Assembly: GCF_007859075.1 (NCBI RefSeq)
Contig: NZ_VOAK01000022.1
Coordinates: 124,001 to 188,000, forward strand
Length of the DNA: 64,000 nt
Direction of reading: 5' to 3'
From: Gemmobacter aquaticus
Lineage (GTDB): Bacteria > Pseudomonadota > Alphaproteobacteria > Rhodobacterales > Rhodobacteraceae
Part shown: in pieces, positions 9,179 to 17,343 of the stretch
How the letters are laid out: each line of letters starts with the position of its first letter
Numbering within the stretch: the stretch's first letter is position 1
The notes under the pieces: model-generated
Seen by the model: only the letters and a program-made list of their open reading frames with translations
Told to the model about the DNA's origin: nothing
Database searches by the model: none
Made by a program: the position numbers and the translations under genes

Positions 9179-9754
9179 ATGTCCGCAGATAGCTCGTTCA
9201 AGCCAAGCCGCCGCGCCGTTCTGGGGGGGGCTGCTGCCATGCTGGGCACCGCGGTCGCCGCACCGGTTCTGGCGCAGACGGAAAGCTCGATTGTGGCCAA
9301 TATCTCCAGCTTCCGCATGCTGGACTGGCAACCCTATTTCCCGACGCTGGAAAATGGCGCGATCCTTGTCGATACGGTGTCGCGGGCGCTGCACTACTGG
9401 TCGCCCGACCAGGTGACCTACAAGCTCTATCCGACTTCGGTGCCGGTTTCGCCGGAACTGACGCGCCTGGGCCGCACGACAATCATCAAGAAGGATCCCG
9501 CCCCGTCCTGGCGCCCGACGCCCTCGATGCGCGAGCGCAACCCTGACTGGCCGGAATACATTCCTCCGGGCCCGGATTGCCCGCTGGGCACCCGTGCGAT
9601 GTGGCTGTCTTGGGAATATTACCGCATCCACGGCACCCACGACACCCGCAAGATCGGGCGGAAATCCTCGAACGGCTGCATTGGCATGTTCAACGAGCAC
9701 GTCGAAGAGCTGTATGACTACGTCCAGATCGGCGCGCAGGTGTTGCTGATTTGA
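9179..9754 (+). CDS. Tat-exported L,D-transpeptidase (YkuD)
   Basis: A 191-residue protein with a twin-arginine signal, SRRAVLGGAAAML with R11-R12, cleaved near VLAQ. The YkuD domain carries H151 in YRIHGTHD and C167 in SNGCIGM, the catalytic His and Cys. This family crosslinks peptidoglycan stems 3-3 or attaches lipoproteins. ATG 9179 is chosen because AGGAG lies 8 bases upstream; the open frame extends back to 8384 only as an overlap with the opposite-strand CAP gene. Tat export of a Ldt is common in Rhodobacterales. Confidence 0.9.
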   Translation: MSADSSFKPSRRAVLGGAAAMLGTAVAAPVLAQTESSIVANISSFRMLDWQPYFPTLENGAILVDTVSRALHYWSPDQVTYKLYPTSVPVSPELTRLGRTTIIKKDPAPSWRPTPSMRERNPDWPEYIPPGPDCPLGTRAMWLSWEYYRIHGTHDTRKIGRKSSNGCIGMFNEHVEELYDYVQIGAQVLLI

Positions 9755-9837
9755 CGACCGGTCAGGCTGTCCAGGTAGTGCACATGCGCCCCACGTTGCC
9801 TGCTGTCTGACGTAGCAATAGACAACAGGAACGAGGA

Positions 9838-9901
9838 TCAGTCTTGGGGACCCGCCGGTCACGCAAAGTGGGCCGGCAGGGCATACTGGAGGTTACCACA
9901 C
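9838..9901 (+). promoter_or_regulatory. Structured leader of small secreted peptide 1
   Basis: The leader contains TCAGTCTT (9838-9845), a GC hairpin built from GCCGGTCAC and GTGGGCCGGC around GCAAA, then ATACT and a TGGAGG ribosome site 9 bases before ATG 9902. The first and last of these words recur at similar spacing before the paralogue at 22268. No promoter is clear. Confidence 0.35.
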
Positions 9902-10081
9902 ATGAAGAAATTCGCGCTCGCAGCCGCGCTCACGCTGGCCGCCTCTACCGCTTTTGCCGGCGGCATGGTTGAGCCGGTCATGGAGCCGGAAGTCGTTGAA
10001 CAGGCGACGTCGTCTTCGGCCGGCGGCGTCATCGTTCCGCTGATGCTGCTGCTTGTCGTGGCTGCGGCGGCTGCCAGCTGA
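9902..10081 (+). CDS. Small secreted peptide with C-terminal hydrophobic tail (paralogue 1)
   Basis: A 59-codon gene. Residues 1-20 are a Sec signal peptide (MKKFALAAALTLAASTAFA|GG). Then come an acidic linker (EPVMEPEVVEQ), a serine cluster, and a hydrophobic end (GGVIVPLMLLLVVAAAAAS) able to span or insert in a membrane. A strong TGGAGG precedes it and a terminator follows directly, so it is monocistronic. It is clearly paralogous to the 69-residue product at 22268: MKKFA start, STAFAGG junction, EP-VV linker, ASS, hydrophobic tail. The function is unknown. The second copy lies in an exopolysaccharide locus and recalls YjbE/GfcA-like small exported proteins, which is only an inference. Confidence 0.8.
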   Translation: MKKFALAAALTLAASTAFAGGMVEPVMEPEVVEQATSSSAGGVIVPLMLLLVVAAAAAS

Positions 10082-10107
10082 GATCCGCCACCATTGTGAC
10101 AGACGGG

Positions 10108-10133
10108 CGCCGGGGGAAACCCCGGCGTCTTTT
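10108..10133 (+). terminator. Intrinsic terminator of small peptide gene
   Basis: The stem CGCCGGGG (10108-10115) pairs with CCCCGGCG (10120-10127) across a GAAA loop, and TCTTTT follows. It touches the end of hemH on the opposite strand. Confidence 0.85.
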
Positions 10134-11230
10134 CATTCTGCGGGCGCGATCCAGCCTGCCAGATTCTCGCGAATCACAGCCGTCAGCGCCGTGATATGGG
10201 CAGCCTCGGCGTTCAGGCAGGGGATATAGGTGAAAACCTCACCCCCGGCATGCTCAAAGCTCTCACGGATTTCGCCGTTGATCTCTTCCAGTGTTTCGAT
10301 GCAATCGGCGCTGAAGGCGGGTGCGATGACGGCGATGCGCTTCTTGCCCTGCCTGGCAAGCTCTGCCACATGCTCGACCGTATAAGGGCGAAGCCATTCC
10401 TCGGTCCCGAAGACCGACTGGAAGGTGGTGTCGATCGCGCCTTTGTCCCAACCAAGCCGTTCGCGCAGCAGGCGCGAGGTTTTCTGGCACTGGCAATGAT
10501 AGGGGTCACCCTCCATCAGGTAGCGCTTCGGCATGCCGTGATAGCTGGCCACGAGGACATCGGGCTTGTGATCGAGACCCGCATAGGCCGCCTCGACCGA
10601 TTGTGCGAGCGCGTCGATATAGAGCGGATGGTCAAAGTATTCGGGCAGGGTGCGGGCCGCAGGTTGACGCTTTTCCTTCATCAGGGCGCGGAAGAACTGG
10701 TCATTCGCAGTCGCCGAGGTTGCCCCGGCATAGTGCGGATAAAGCGGGCAGAAGAGGATCTTCTCGCAGCCCGCCTCTACCATGGCGCGGACCTTCGACT
10801 CGGTCGAGGGATTGCCATAGCGCATGCAGAAATCGACCATGACCGCATCGCCGTATTGGGCCTTCAGCGCCGCGGCCACCGCCTCGGTCTGGTTGCGGGT
10901 GATGGTCATCAGCGGGCTCTCGTTCCGCTCATTGTCCCAGATCAGCTTGTAGTTGGCGCCACTGGTGAAGGGGCGCTTGGACAGGATGATCAGTTGCAAC
11001 AGCGGCTGCCACTTCCACGCAGGATAATCGATCACCCGCCGGTCGGACAGAAACTCGTTCAGGTAGCGCCGCATGGACCAGTAGTCGGTCGCATCGGGCG
11101 TGCCCAGATTGGCCAGAAGCACGCCGATCCGCGCGGTGCGCACCGGCGGGTGGCTCTGCGGCGCATGGGTCAGGCGACCCTCTCCCGGGCGGATCATCGC
11201 AGCCACCGCATCGCGCAGCGCATCAAGCAT
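10133..11230 (-). CDS. hemH: Ferrochelatase
   Basis: A 365-residue enzyme that inserts Fe2+ into protoporphyrin IX in the last step of heme synthesis. The signature GVLLANLGTPDATDYWSMRRYLNEFLSDRRVID starts near residue 36. The later VASYHGMPKRY carries the catalytic His region, and the conserved C-terminal Glu-rich motif (IETLEEIN) is present. The start has CAGGAG 8 bases upstream on the minus strand. About 30 residues precede the family core, a modest N-terminal extension. It converges with the small peptide gene at 9902. Confidence 0.96.
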   Translation of the reverse strand: MLDALRDAVAAMIRPGEGRLTHAPQSHPPVRTARIGVLLANLGTPDATDYWSMRRYLNEFLSDRRVIDYPAWKWQPLLQLIILSKRPFTSGANYKLIWDNERNESPLMTITRNQTEAVAAALKAQYGDAVMVDFCMRYGNPSTESKVRAMVEAGCEKILFCPLYPHYAGATSATANDQFFRALMKEKRQPAARTLPEYFDHPLYIDALAQSVEAAYAGLDHKPDVLVASYHGMPKRYLMEGDPYHCQCQKTSRLLRERLGWDKGAIDTTFQSVFGTEEWLRPYTVEHVAELARQGKKRIAVIAPAFSADCIETLEEINGEIRESFEHAGGEVFTYIPCLNAEAAHITALTAVIRENLAGWIAPAE

Positions 11231-11282
11231 CGTCGTCTCCTGTCATACTCGCCCGCTCGAGATAGCCTTCGGGGCGGTCAGG

Positions 11283-12095
11283 TCAACTGTCGTCTTTTGC
11301 CGCAGCCTTCAGCGCGTCCTCAAGTCGGGCGATGGCCGAGCCCGGACGCAGCGGCTTTTGCTGGCTTTCATGCGGCGCCCAGCCGGTCAGGCAGATGATA
11401 TCGAAGCTGGCCGGAACGCGGCCATCGGGGGTTGCGAAATGGGCAGAATAGCGCGCGGCCGCATCCGCCAGAACCGCACGCCGGGTCGGGTGGCGCGTGC
11501 GCTCGGTCAGAGCATTGGCCTCACCCATGGCGCGCAGGTCGGCCATCAGGTGAAAGGCATCACGATAGCTCACGGTCCGTGTAAAGCCATCGGCCACCGG
11601 AAGGGCAAGACCCGCCCTTTGCAGCAGCGCGCCCAGATCGCGGATCTCTGCCATGGGCAGAATACGCGGGGACAGGCCGCCGGTCTGGGCGATTTCGGCC
11701 TCGGCCAGCGCGGCACGCAGCTCCTGCAGGGTCTGCCCACCCAGTGTCAGCGCCAGAAGAAGGCCATCCGGTACCAGAGCGCGCCGGCATTGCACCAGTT
11801 GTCCAACCGGATCATTTGACCAGTGCAGGCACATGGCATGGACAATCAGGTCATGCGACCCCGGCTGCAGGTCCAGCACCTCATCATCCGCAACAATTCG
11901 CGCACCGGGCAAAACTTCAGCCCAGATTTCCGGCCAAGGCGTCACGATCGCGGGGTTTGTAAACCTCCTGTTAACCTGACTCAGCCTCTCCTGCACCTCA
12001 ATGACGGCCTCGTCATGCAGGAACAGCGCGTCACGGCGGGCGCGGCGGCGGTTTCTGCTTAGGGCGGTGCGGTCAACGATCTGCGGTGGGTGCAT
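11283..12095 (-). CDS. Class I SAM-dependent methyltransferase, BioC/NDUFAF5-like
   Basis: A 271-residue protein beginning MHPPQIVDRTALSRNRRRA. That opening resembles the NDUFAF5/BioC-like family, where it is followed by a Rossmann fold (the LQPGSHDLIVHAMCLHWSNDP segment is motif IV). The SAM-binding glycine loop is poorly conserved, as in other alphaproteobacterial members. The start is set at 12095 because GGAAGGAG lies just upstream; the frame reaches 12245 without other support. It is divergent from comF, with promoters in 12096-12133. A role in hydroxylation or methylation is not established here. Confidence 0.75.
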   Translation of the reverse strand: MHPPQIVDRTALSRNRRRARRDALFLHDEAVIEVQERLSQVNRRFTNPAIVTPWPEIWAEVLPGARIVADDEVLDLQPGSHDLIVHAMCLHWSNDPVGQLVQCRRALVPDGLLLALTLGGQTLQELRAALAEAEIAQTGGLSPRILPMAEIRDLGALLQRAGLALPVADGFTRTVSYRDAFHLMADLRAMGEANALTERTRHPTRRAVLADAAARYSAHFATPDGRVPASFDIICLTGWAPHESQQKPLRPGSAIARLEDALKAAAKDDS

Positions 12096-12133
12096 GGCGG
12101 CTCCTTCCGGTGCGGACCATAGGAGTGTGTGAG

Positions 12134-12856
12134 ATGGGTTTGCAAGCGGCGCTGCGGCTGATTTATCCGCCGCTATGCATTGCCTGTGATGGGCAGGTGG
12201 CAACGGAATTCGGTCTTTGCACCGACTGCTGGCAGACGACGCCATTTATCGGCGGCGCGGTCTGCGACTGCTGCGGCGCACCCTTGCCGGGCGAGGACGA
12301 TGGCCGCGCCGCGCAATGCGACGATTGCCTGACGCTTGCACGACCGTGGAGCCGCGGCCGCGCGGCCTTGCAGTATCGTGATACGGCGCGGCAGCTCGTC
12401 ATGGCGCTGAAGCACGCTGACCGGCTGGATCTTGCCGTGCCTGCGGCGCAATGGCTGATGCGCGCGGCTTCGCCACTTATCGCGCCGGATACCGTGATCG
12501 CGCCCGTGCCGCTCCATTGGTTGCGCATGGTCCGGCGAAAGTACAACCAGTCTGCGGTACTGGCGCAGGCCCTGGCGCGGCAGGCCGGACGCCCGGCCTG
12601 CCCCGATCTGCTGATCCGTCACCGCAACACCCGCAGTCAGGAAGGACGTGACCGCGACGGCCGCTTCCGCAATGTCGAAGGGGCGTTCCGGGTCAGGCCC
12701 GGTCGCGATTGGGTGGCCGCGGGGCGTCCGGTGCTGCTGGTCGATGATGTCATGACATCGGGCGCGACACTTTCGGCCTGCACCGAGGCTTGTCTCGCGG
12801 CAGGTGCCGCACGGGTTGACGTCGTGGTGCTGTGTCGCGTTGCGAAAGAGGCGTGA
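12134..12856 (+). CDS. comF: ComF family phosphoribosyltransferase-like protein
   Basis: A 240-residue ComF protein. The N-terminus holds a four-cysteine zinc finger (CIAC, CTDC, then CDCCGAP) over residues 15-60. The C-terminal phosphoribosyltransferase fold has the PRPP loop VLLVDDVMTSGAT near 200-212. In competent bacteria ComF helps DNA uptake; in other species the role is uncertain. ATG 12134 is preferred because AGGAG ends 8 bases upstream; the longer frame from 12086 overlaps the divergent gene. It is followed closely by the glutaredoxin and amidase genes. Confidence 0.88.
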   Translation: MGLQAALRLIYPPLCIACDGQVATEFGLCTDCWQTTPFIGGAVCDCCGAPLPGEDDGRAAQCDDCLTLARPWSRGRAALQYRDTARQLVMALKHADRLDLAVPAAQWLMRAASPLIAPDTVIAPVPLHWLRMVRRKYNQSAVLAQALARQAGRPACPDLLIRHRNTRSQEGRDRDGRFRNVEGAFRVRPGRDWVAAGRPVLLVDDVMTSGATLSACTEACLAAGAARVDVVVLCRVAKEA

Positions 12857-12898
12857 ATCCCTATATTTGCCGCAACTGCACGAAACGCGGATGCGAAG

Positions 12899-13156
12899 AT
12901 GAAACCTGTCGAAATCTACACGACCCCGACCTGTCCCTATTGTCAGGCAGCCAAGCGGCTTCTGGCGCGCAAGGGCGTGACCTATTCCGAAATTGACGTC
13001 AGCGGTGATCCAGCGCTGCGCGCAGCCATGACCGAACGTGCCAGCGGACGCCGGACCGTGCCGCAGATCTTTGTGGGTGAGGTTCACGTCGGCGGCTGCG
13101 ATGACCTGCATGCGCTGGAAGATGCGGGCAAGCTTGACCCGCTTCTGGCGGGCTGA
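12899..13156 (+). CDS. grxC: Glutaredoxin 3
   Basis: An 85-residue dithiol glutaredoxin with active site C12-P-Y-C15 and the glutathione-binding TVPQIFVGEVHVGGCDDL block. The length is exactly that of GrxC. It reduces disulfides and glutathione adducts in the cytoplasm. Only four bases separate its stop from the downstream amidase start, so they are co-transcribed. Confidence 0.95.
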   Translation: MKPVEIYTTPTCPYCQAAKRLLARKGVTYSEIDVSGDPALRAAMTERASGRRTVPQIFVGEVHVGGCDDLHALEDAGKLDPLLAG

Positions 13157-13159
13157 GGA

Positions 13160-13990
13160 ATGCGCGCCGCACTGGTCCAGCTGACGGTCGGGGACGATCC
13201 GCAGGCGAACCTTCCCGAAACGCTGACCTACCTGCGGGCGGCGGCGGCAGGTGGCGCCGATCTTGTGCTGACGCCGGAATGCACCGGGCTTCTCAGCTCC
13301 AGCCGTGATCACCAGCGGCGGGTTCTGCGCACTGAGGCCGAGGATGAAACGCTTGCGGCCTTGCGTGCCGAGGCGCGCGCAATCGGGATTCCGGTGCTGG
13401 TGGGATCACTGGGGCTGCTGACCGGCGATGCCGACGGGCGATTCGCCAATCGGTCTTTCCTGATTGGCGCCGACGGAGAAATCGTCGCGCGCTACGACAA
13501 GATCCACATGTTTGACGTCAATGTATCAGAGACCGAAGTCTACCGCGAAAGCGCGGCCTATCGGCCGGGCGTGCGCGCGGTTGTGGCGGACATGCCCTTC
13601 GCCCGGATCGGTATGGCGATCTGCTATGACGTGCGCTTTCCGCATCTCTTCCGCCGACTGGCGCAGGGCGGGGCGCAGATCCTGACGGTTCCGGCAGCCT
13701 TCAATCACCTGACAGGCGAGGCGCATTGGGAAGTTCTGCTCCGCGCCCGCGCGATTGAGACCGGTTGCTTCGTGCTGGCCCCCGCGCAGACGGGCTTTCA
13801 CCCCGAAGAGCATGGCAAGGGACGCCGCACACATGGTCACAGCCTTGCAGTGAACCCCTGGGGTGAGGTTATGGTCGATGCGGGCACCGATCCGGGCGTC
13901 ACTTTCGTCGATCTTGATCTGTCTGAAGTGGACAAGGCACGGGGGCGGGTTCCGTCCCTGACCCATGACCGGCCCTTCGATGGTCCGTGA
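13160..13990 (+). CDS. Carbon-nitrogen hydrolase (nitrilase superfamily, Nit2-like)
   Basis: A 276-residue amidase. The catalytic triad is visible: E40 in TPECTG, K114 in YDKIHMFDV, C155 in AICYDVRFPH. The sequence most resembles the Nit1/Nit2 branch, which repairs deaminated glutathione or hydrolyses omega-amides of alpha-keto acids, fitting its place behind a glutaredoxin. The stop overlaps the GTG/ATG cluster of the MarR gene. The family call is firm; the substrate is inferred from context. Confidence 0.9.
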   Translation: MRAALVQLTVGDDPQANLPETLTYLRAAAAGGADLVLTPECTGLLSSSRDHQRRVLRTEAEDETLAALRAEARAIGIPVLVGSLGLLTGDADGRFANRSFLIGADGEIVARYDKIHMFDVNVSETEVYRESAAYRPGVRAVVADMPFARIGMAICYDVRFPHLFRRLAQGGAQILTVPAAFNHLTGEAHWEVLLRARAIETGCFVLAPAQTGFHPEEHGKGRRTHGHSLAVNPWGEVMVDAGTDPGVTFVDLDLSEVDKARGRVPSLTHDRPFDGP

Positions 13991-14013
13991 TGGCAAGGGG
14001 TAGGGGCGGCGAT

Positions 14014-14457
14014 ATGGCAGAGAAAACCGAGGATCTGGCGATTGCGCTCTTTGGCGAGTTGTTCATGGCCGATCAGCTTGCGCGCAACCGCATCTCGAAA
14101 GTGCTGCCCAAGGGGATGGAACTTTCGCATTTCGGCGTGCTGAATCATCTGGCCCGCATCCAGGAAGAGCGCACGCCCGCGCAACTGGCGCGCAGTTTCC
14201 ACGTCACCCGCGGCGCGATGACCAATACGCTGAACAAGCTGGAATGGGCCGGGCATATCCATATCCGTCCCGACTGGGACGATGCGCGGCGCAAGTTCGT
14301 GGCGATCAGCCCCTCGGGCCGGGCGGCGCGCGACGCAGCCGTTCAAGCCATCGCCCCGCTGATCGCCGAGGTGGTGACTGCGCTTGGTGCAGAAAAGGTG
14401 CGCGGGGTGCTTCCCGTGTTGCGGGATCTGCGTGGCAAGCTTGAGGGCGACGACTGA
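14014..14457 (+). CDS. MarR family transcriptional regulator
   Basis: A 147-residue winged-helix regulator. The helix-turn-helix is RTPAQLARSFHVTRGAMTNTLNKLEWAGHI (about residues 50-80), and the wing DDARRKFVAISPSG follows. ATG 14014 is chosen because a G-rich site (AAGGGGTAGGGG) lies upstream; GTG 13987 and ATG 13990 are in frame and overlap the amidase stop. MarR proteins usually sense phenolic or oxidative signals; the ligand is unknown. It converges on the Wza-like gene with only 18 bases between stops and no obvious hairpin. Confidence 0.88.
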   Translation: MAEKTEDLAIALFGELFMADQLARNRISKVLPKGMELSHFGVLNHLARIQEERTPAQLARSFHVTRGAMTNTLNKLEWAGHIHIRPDWDDARRKFVAISPSGRAARDAAVQAIAPLIAEVVTALGAEKVRGVLPVLRDLRGKLEGDD

Positions 14458-14475
14458 CGCCGCCCCCCGTTGCGA

Positions 14476-15597
14476 TCAGGTCAGATCCTCGGCCCGGATC
14501 ACGATACCGAAGGCTTCGTAGATCAGGCTGATGATGGTCGCTGTTCCGACGACCGAGCTCTCGGTCACAAGCACCAGATCCTTGTGCTGGACGGGGAACT
14601 CGCCGGCGCTGAACAGCCCGTCTGCCGATTTCAGGTCAAACACGAACACGACACGGTTGGTCTTGGGGCCGGTCTCGTCGGTGCGGATCGAGGTCGAGGG
14701 ATACTCGCGCAGGATCAGCACGCCCTTGGCGTTGGCGCGCGTCGCGCTGAGGCCACCGACGAGCGAGGCTGCATCCAGAACCGTGACCTGATCGCTTGGA
14801 AAGAAGACCTGCGATTCCTTGTTCGCGGCACCCAGCGACAGGAAGTACCGCTCGTCGCTTTCCAAGTACACCTTGTCGCCGCCTGCAAGCGTCGTATCGA
14901 GCGAGGGTTCATCCATCAACTTGTTGGCCGAGATGCCGTAAAGCTTGCCATTGCGCGACAGCCGGACCTGTGGATTGATAAGATCCTTGCTGATGCCACC
15001 GCCCATGGCGATCAGGCCAAGCACGGTCACGTCGCGATCGGGAAGAGGGAAGCTGCCCGGAGTAGTCACACCGCTGATCAGATCGACCGAGCTTTCGCGG
15101 CCCGGTGTATGTAGCAGTTGCACCTGCGCGGTAGGGCTGATGGCCGAGAACTTTTCCTGCACCACGGCACGGGCGCGGTCAGGGGTCATGTTCGCGATAT
15201 AGACCTGATCGACGTAAGGCAGGAATACCTCGCCTGCCGGGGTCACGCGGATCCCCTTCATTTCGACGGTTTTCCGGCCCTTCTCCATCAGAAGCGAGCT
15301 GTCGCCGTTGTCCCAGATCGCCAGATCGATCACGTCGCCCGGCGCGATCACTTGCGAAGACGGGCCCGATTGCCGCTTGATCCAGCCATATTGACGGGCT
15401 CGGTCATGCCTGGGCCATGATGCAAGCAGGGGCAGGGTCTCGCGCGTGACAGGGTAGACCGCGTAGTTCGCGTCCTTCTGCGAAGCCTCACTAAGAATTT
15501 GGCCTGCTTGTGGAGCACCGCCGGGCGGATCGGAACAGGCGGAAAGGATGGAGAGGCAGGCTGTAATCAGCGCGACCTTTCCGGCGAATTGCGTCAT
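14476..15597 (-). CDS. Polysaccharide export lipoprotein (Wza-like, Poly_export/SLBB)
   Basis: A 373-residue outer-membrane lipoprotein with lipobox LSAC (C21). A Poly_export domain (VIAPGDVIDLAIWDNGD, then VTPAGEVFLPYVDQVYIANMTPDRARAVV) lies in the first half. Two SLBB-like repeats follow (VDLISGVTTPGSFPLPD and FFPSDQVTVLDAASLVGGL). The C-terminal segment GTATIISLIYEAFGI could be the barrel-forming helix as in Wza. It exports exopolysaccharide across the outer membrane and faces away from the epimerase and transferase genes it should serve. Confidence 0.9.
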   Translation of the reverse strand: MTQFAGKVALITACLSILSACSDPPGGAPQAGQILSEASQKDANYAVYPVTRETLPLLASWPRHDRARQYGWIKRQSGPSSQVIAPGDVIDLAIWDNGDSSLLMEKGRKTVEMKGIRVTPAGEVFLPYVDQVYIANMTPDRARAVVQEKFSAISPTAQVQLLHTPGRESSVDLISGVTTPGSFPLPDRDVTVLGLIAMGGGISKDLINPQVRLSRNGKLYGISANKLMDEPSLDTTLAGGDKVYLESDERYFLSLGAANKESQVFFPSDQVTVLDAASLVGGLSATRANAKGVLILREYPSTSIRTDETGPKTNRVVFVFDLKSADGLFSAGEFPVQHKDLVLVTESSVVGTATIISLIYEAFGIVIRAEDLT

Positions 15598-15613
15598 CTG
15601 AAACTCCGGCAGA

Positions 15614-15630
15614 CCACCCGGCGGGGGTGG
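15614..15630. other. Short hairpin in divergent exopolysaccharide promoter region
   Basis: CCACCC (15614-15619) pairs with GGGTGG (15625-15630). It lies in the 118-base gap between the Wza-like gene and the epimerase, so it may be a leader hairpin of the minus-strand gene or an operator. No convincing -35/-10 pair is seen. Confidence 0.3.
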
Positions 15631-15715
15631 ACTTGTTTTGGCGTCAGAAGATACTTGGGGAACGGAACGGGTTCAATGCCGAAGAATTCTTAGGCGAAAC
15701 TATGCCGGGGTTGGA

Positions 15716-16588
15716 ATGATCTGTGTTCTTGGCGCAACGGGTCGGTTGGGTGCAATCTTACGACAGCATTGGGTATCGGCACCATATCAGCCGGTACTCT
15801 GGCAGGCGCGGTCGGGATCTGTTCCCGACGCTGCAGCGGGATGGCTCGCCTGGAACATGCTGTCAGAGCCATGGCCCTCCGGGGTGGCGCTGCCGGATGG
15901 GGTGGTCCTCAACCTTGCTGGCGTGACCGGTGGCGACGCCAACGCTTTGGCCGCGAATGTGGATCTCGGCCTTGCCGGATGCGAGGCGGCGCGGATCTCG
16001 GGCGCGCGGCATGTGTTTCTTTGTTCTTCCTCGGCAGTCTATGGTCGCGGCAGCGCCAAACAGCGTGCCCTTTGCGAAAATGATGAACCGCATCCGGCAA
16101 ATCCCTACGGCGAGGCAAAGCTGCGGATGGAGGAGGTGGCGCTGGAGTGGGCGTCGCACCCTGGCCGTCCTGGCCTGACGCTCTTGCGGATCGGCAATGT
16201 GCTTGGGGCGGATGCGTTGATCGGCGGCGTGCAGCAGGGGCGTATTGTGACGCTTGATCCGGTGCCGGGACAGCCAGAGGGGCCGATGCGGTCCTACATC
16301 GGTCCGCGCAGCCTTGCCCGTGTGCTATGGCGGCTTGCCGAACTTGCGCAGGCGGGTGCGTCGCTTCCCCCCGTGCTGAACATCGCAGCCCCCTTGCCGG
16401 TCGGCATGGCCGAACTGCTGGAGACGGGCGGCATTTCATGGCAATGGGGGCCGGACAATCCGGCGGTTCTGGCGCGGCTGGTGCTGGATACGACCTTGCT
16501 GGAGGCGCTTTGCCCCGGTCTGGCCGGACCGGGCAGCGCGCGCGCCTTGATGCAAGAGTTGCGACTGGAAGAGGGGCCTGCACGTTGA
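15716..16588 (+). CDS. NAD-dependent epimerase/dehydratase family protein
   Basis: A 290-residue extended short-chain dehydrogenase. The nucleotide-binding loop is VLGATGRLG at residues 4-12. The catalytic Ser and Tyr-x3-Lys are in LCSSSAVYG and NPYGEAK. It probably modifies a nucleotide-activated sugar for the exopolysaccharide. ATG 15716 is taken because the Rossmann strand begins immediately after it; the frame runs back to 15638 without support. The stop overlaps a TTG start of the sugar transferase. Confidence 0.83.
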   Translation: MICVLGATGRLGAILRQHWVSAPYQPVLWQARSGSVPDAAAGWLAWNMLSEPWPSGVALPDGVVLNLAGVTGGDANALAANVDLGLAGCEAARISGARHVFLCSSSAVYGRGSAKQRALCENDEPHPANPYGEAKLRMEEVALEWASHPGRPGLTLLRIGNVLGADALIGGVQQGRIVTLDPVPGQPEGPMRSYIGPRSLARVLWRLAELAQAGASLPPVLNIAAPLPVGMAELLETGGISWQWGPDNPAVLARLVLDTTLLEALCPGLAGPGSARALMQELRLEEGPAR

Positions 16589-17217
16589 CCTTTGGCAAGC
16601 GAGTGTTCGATCTGGTGCTGGCGCTGCTTCTGGGTGCTGTCCTGCTGGTGCCTTTCACGGTCTTGCTGGTGGTCCTGCTGGTCAAGGAAGGGCGCCCCAT
16701 TTTCTACGTGGCCGAGCGGATGAAGGCGCCGGGACAGCCCTTCCGGTTGTGGAAACTGCGCACGATGACAGTGGCGCGCAGCGACAGCGGGGTCTCGGGG
16801 GGTGACAAAAGCGCGCGGATCACAAGCATGGGCCGCTTTTTGCGCAAGACCCGGCTGGATGAGGTGCCGCAGCTTTGGAACGTGATCCGGGGTGACATGA
16901 GCTTTGTGGGTCCGCGCCCACCGCTTCGCCTGTATGTCGAGAGATTTCCTGAACTTTATGAACAGGTTCTGCGCAGCCGACCGGGAATTACCGGCCTTGC
17001 ATCGCTGCATTTTCATGCCCATGAGGAGCGGATTCTGGCCTGCTGTTCCAGCGCGGCCGAGACGGACGAAGTCTATTCGCGGCGCTGCGTGCCAAGAAAG
17101 GCGACGCTCGACCTGATTTATCAGCGCCACAGGTCGCTGTGTTTCGACATGGCCCTCATTGCGCAGACCGGCAAGCGTGTGCTCTTGAAGCGGTTGACGA
17201 AGCGGAAACAGCCCTAG
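16585..17217 (+). CDS. Undecaprenyl-phosphate sugar phosphotransferase (bacterial sugar transferase)
   Basis: A 210-residue short phosphoglycosyl transferase. One N-terminal membrane helix (residues 8-30) is followed by the catalytic domain with [35 protein letters not shown] and RPGITGLA, the full motif set. It loads the first sugar phosphate onto undecaprenyl phosphate at the inner membrane. The start is an unusual TTG overlapping the upstream TGA (TTGA), with GAAGAGGGG about 8 bases before it; the next ATG lies far into the catalytic domain. The frame opening at 16327 is a shadow of the epimerase. Confidence 0.88.
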   Translation: MTFGKRVFDLVLALLLGAVLLVPFTVLLVVLLVKEGRPIFYVAERMKAPGQPFRLWKLRTMTVARSDSGVSGGDKSARITSMGRFLRKTRLDEVPQLWNVIRGDMSFVGPRPPLRLYVERFPELYEQVLRSRPGITGLASLHFHAHEERILACCSSAAETDEVYSRRCVPRKATLDLIYQRHRSLCFDMALIAQTGKRVLLKRLTKRKQP

Positions 17218-17243
17218 GCCGAATCACGCCAGTCAAGTATGTG

Positions 17244-17265
17244 ACGGCCTTGTTGCAAGGGCCGT
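17244..17265 (+). terminator. Stem-loop between sugar transferase and dehydratase genes
   Basis: ACGGCC and GGCCGT form a stem around a short loop, but no T tract follows, so it may be a weak terminator or an mRNA-stability hairpin within the exopolysaccharide gene series. Confidence 0.35.
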
Positions 17266-17343
17266 AATGCATTAAGATTGGGCAGTCCTTTTCAAAATCG
17301 AACAAAGGCCCGGCGGCAAACGACCGGACCGACAAGGAACAAG

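Noticed and set aside
9838-9901. Possible c-di-GMP (GEMM) riboswitch before the small peptide gene
   Set aside because: CACGCAAAG, a GGGCC stretch and GGTTACC recall the 3' half of the motif, but the conserved 5' half and paired helices cannot be drawn. A covariance search would be needed.
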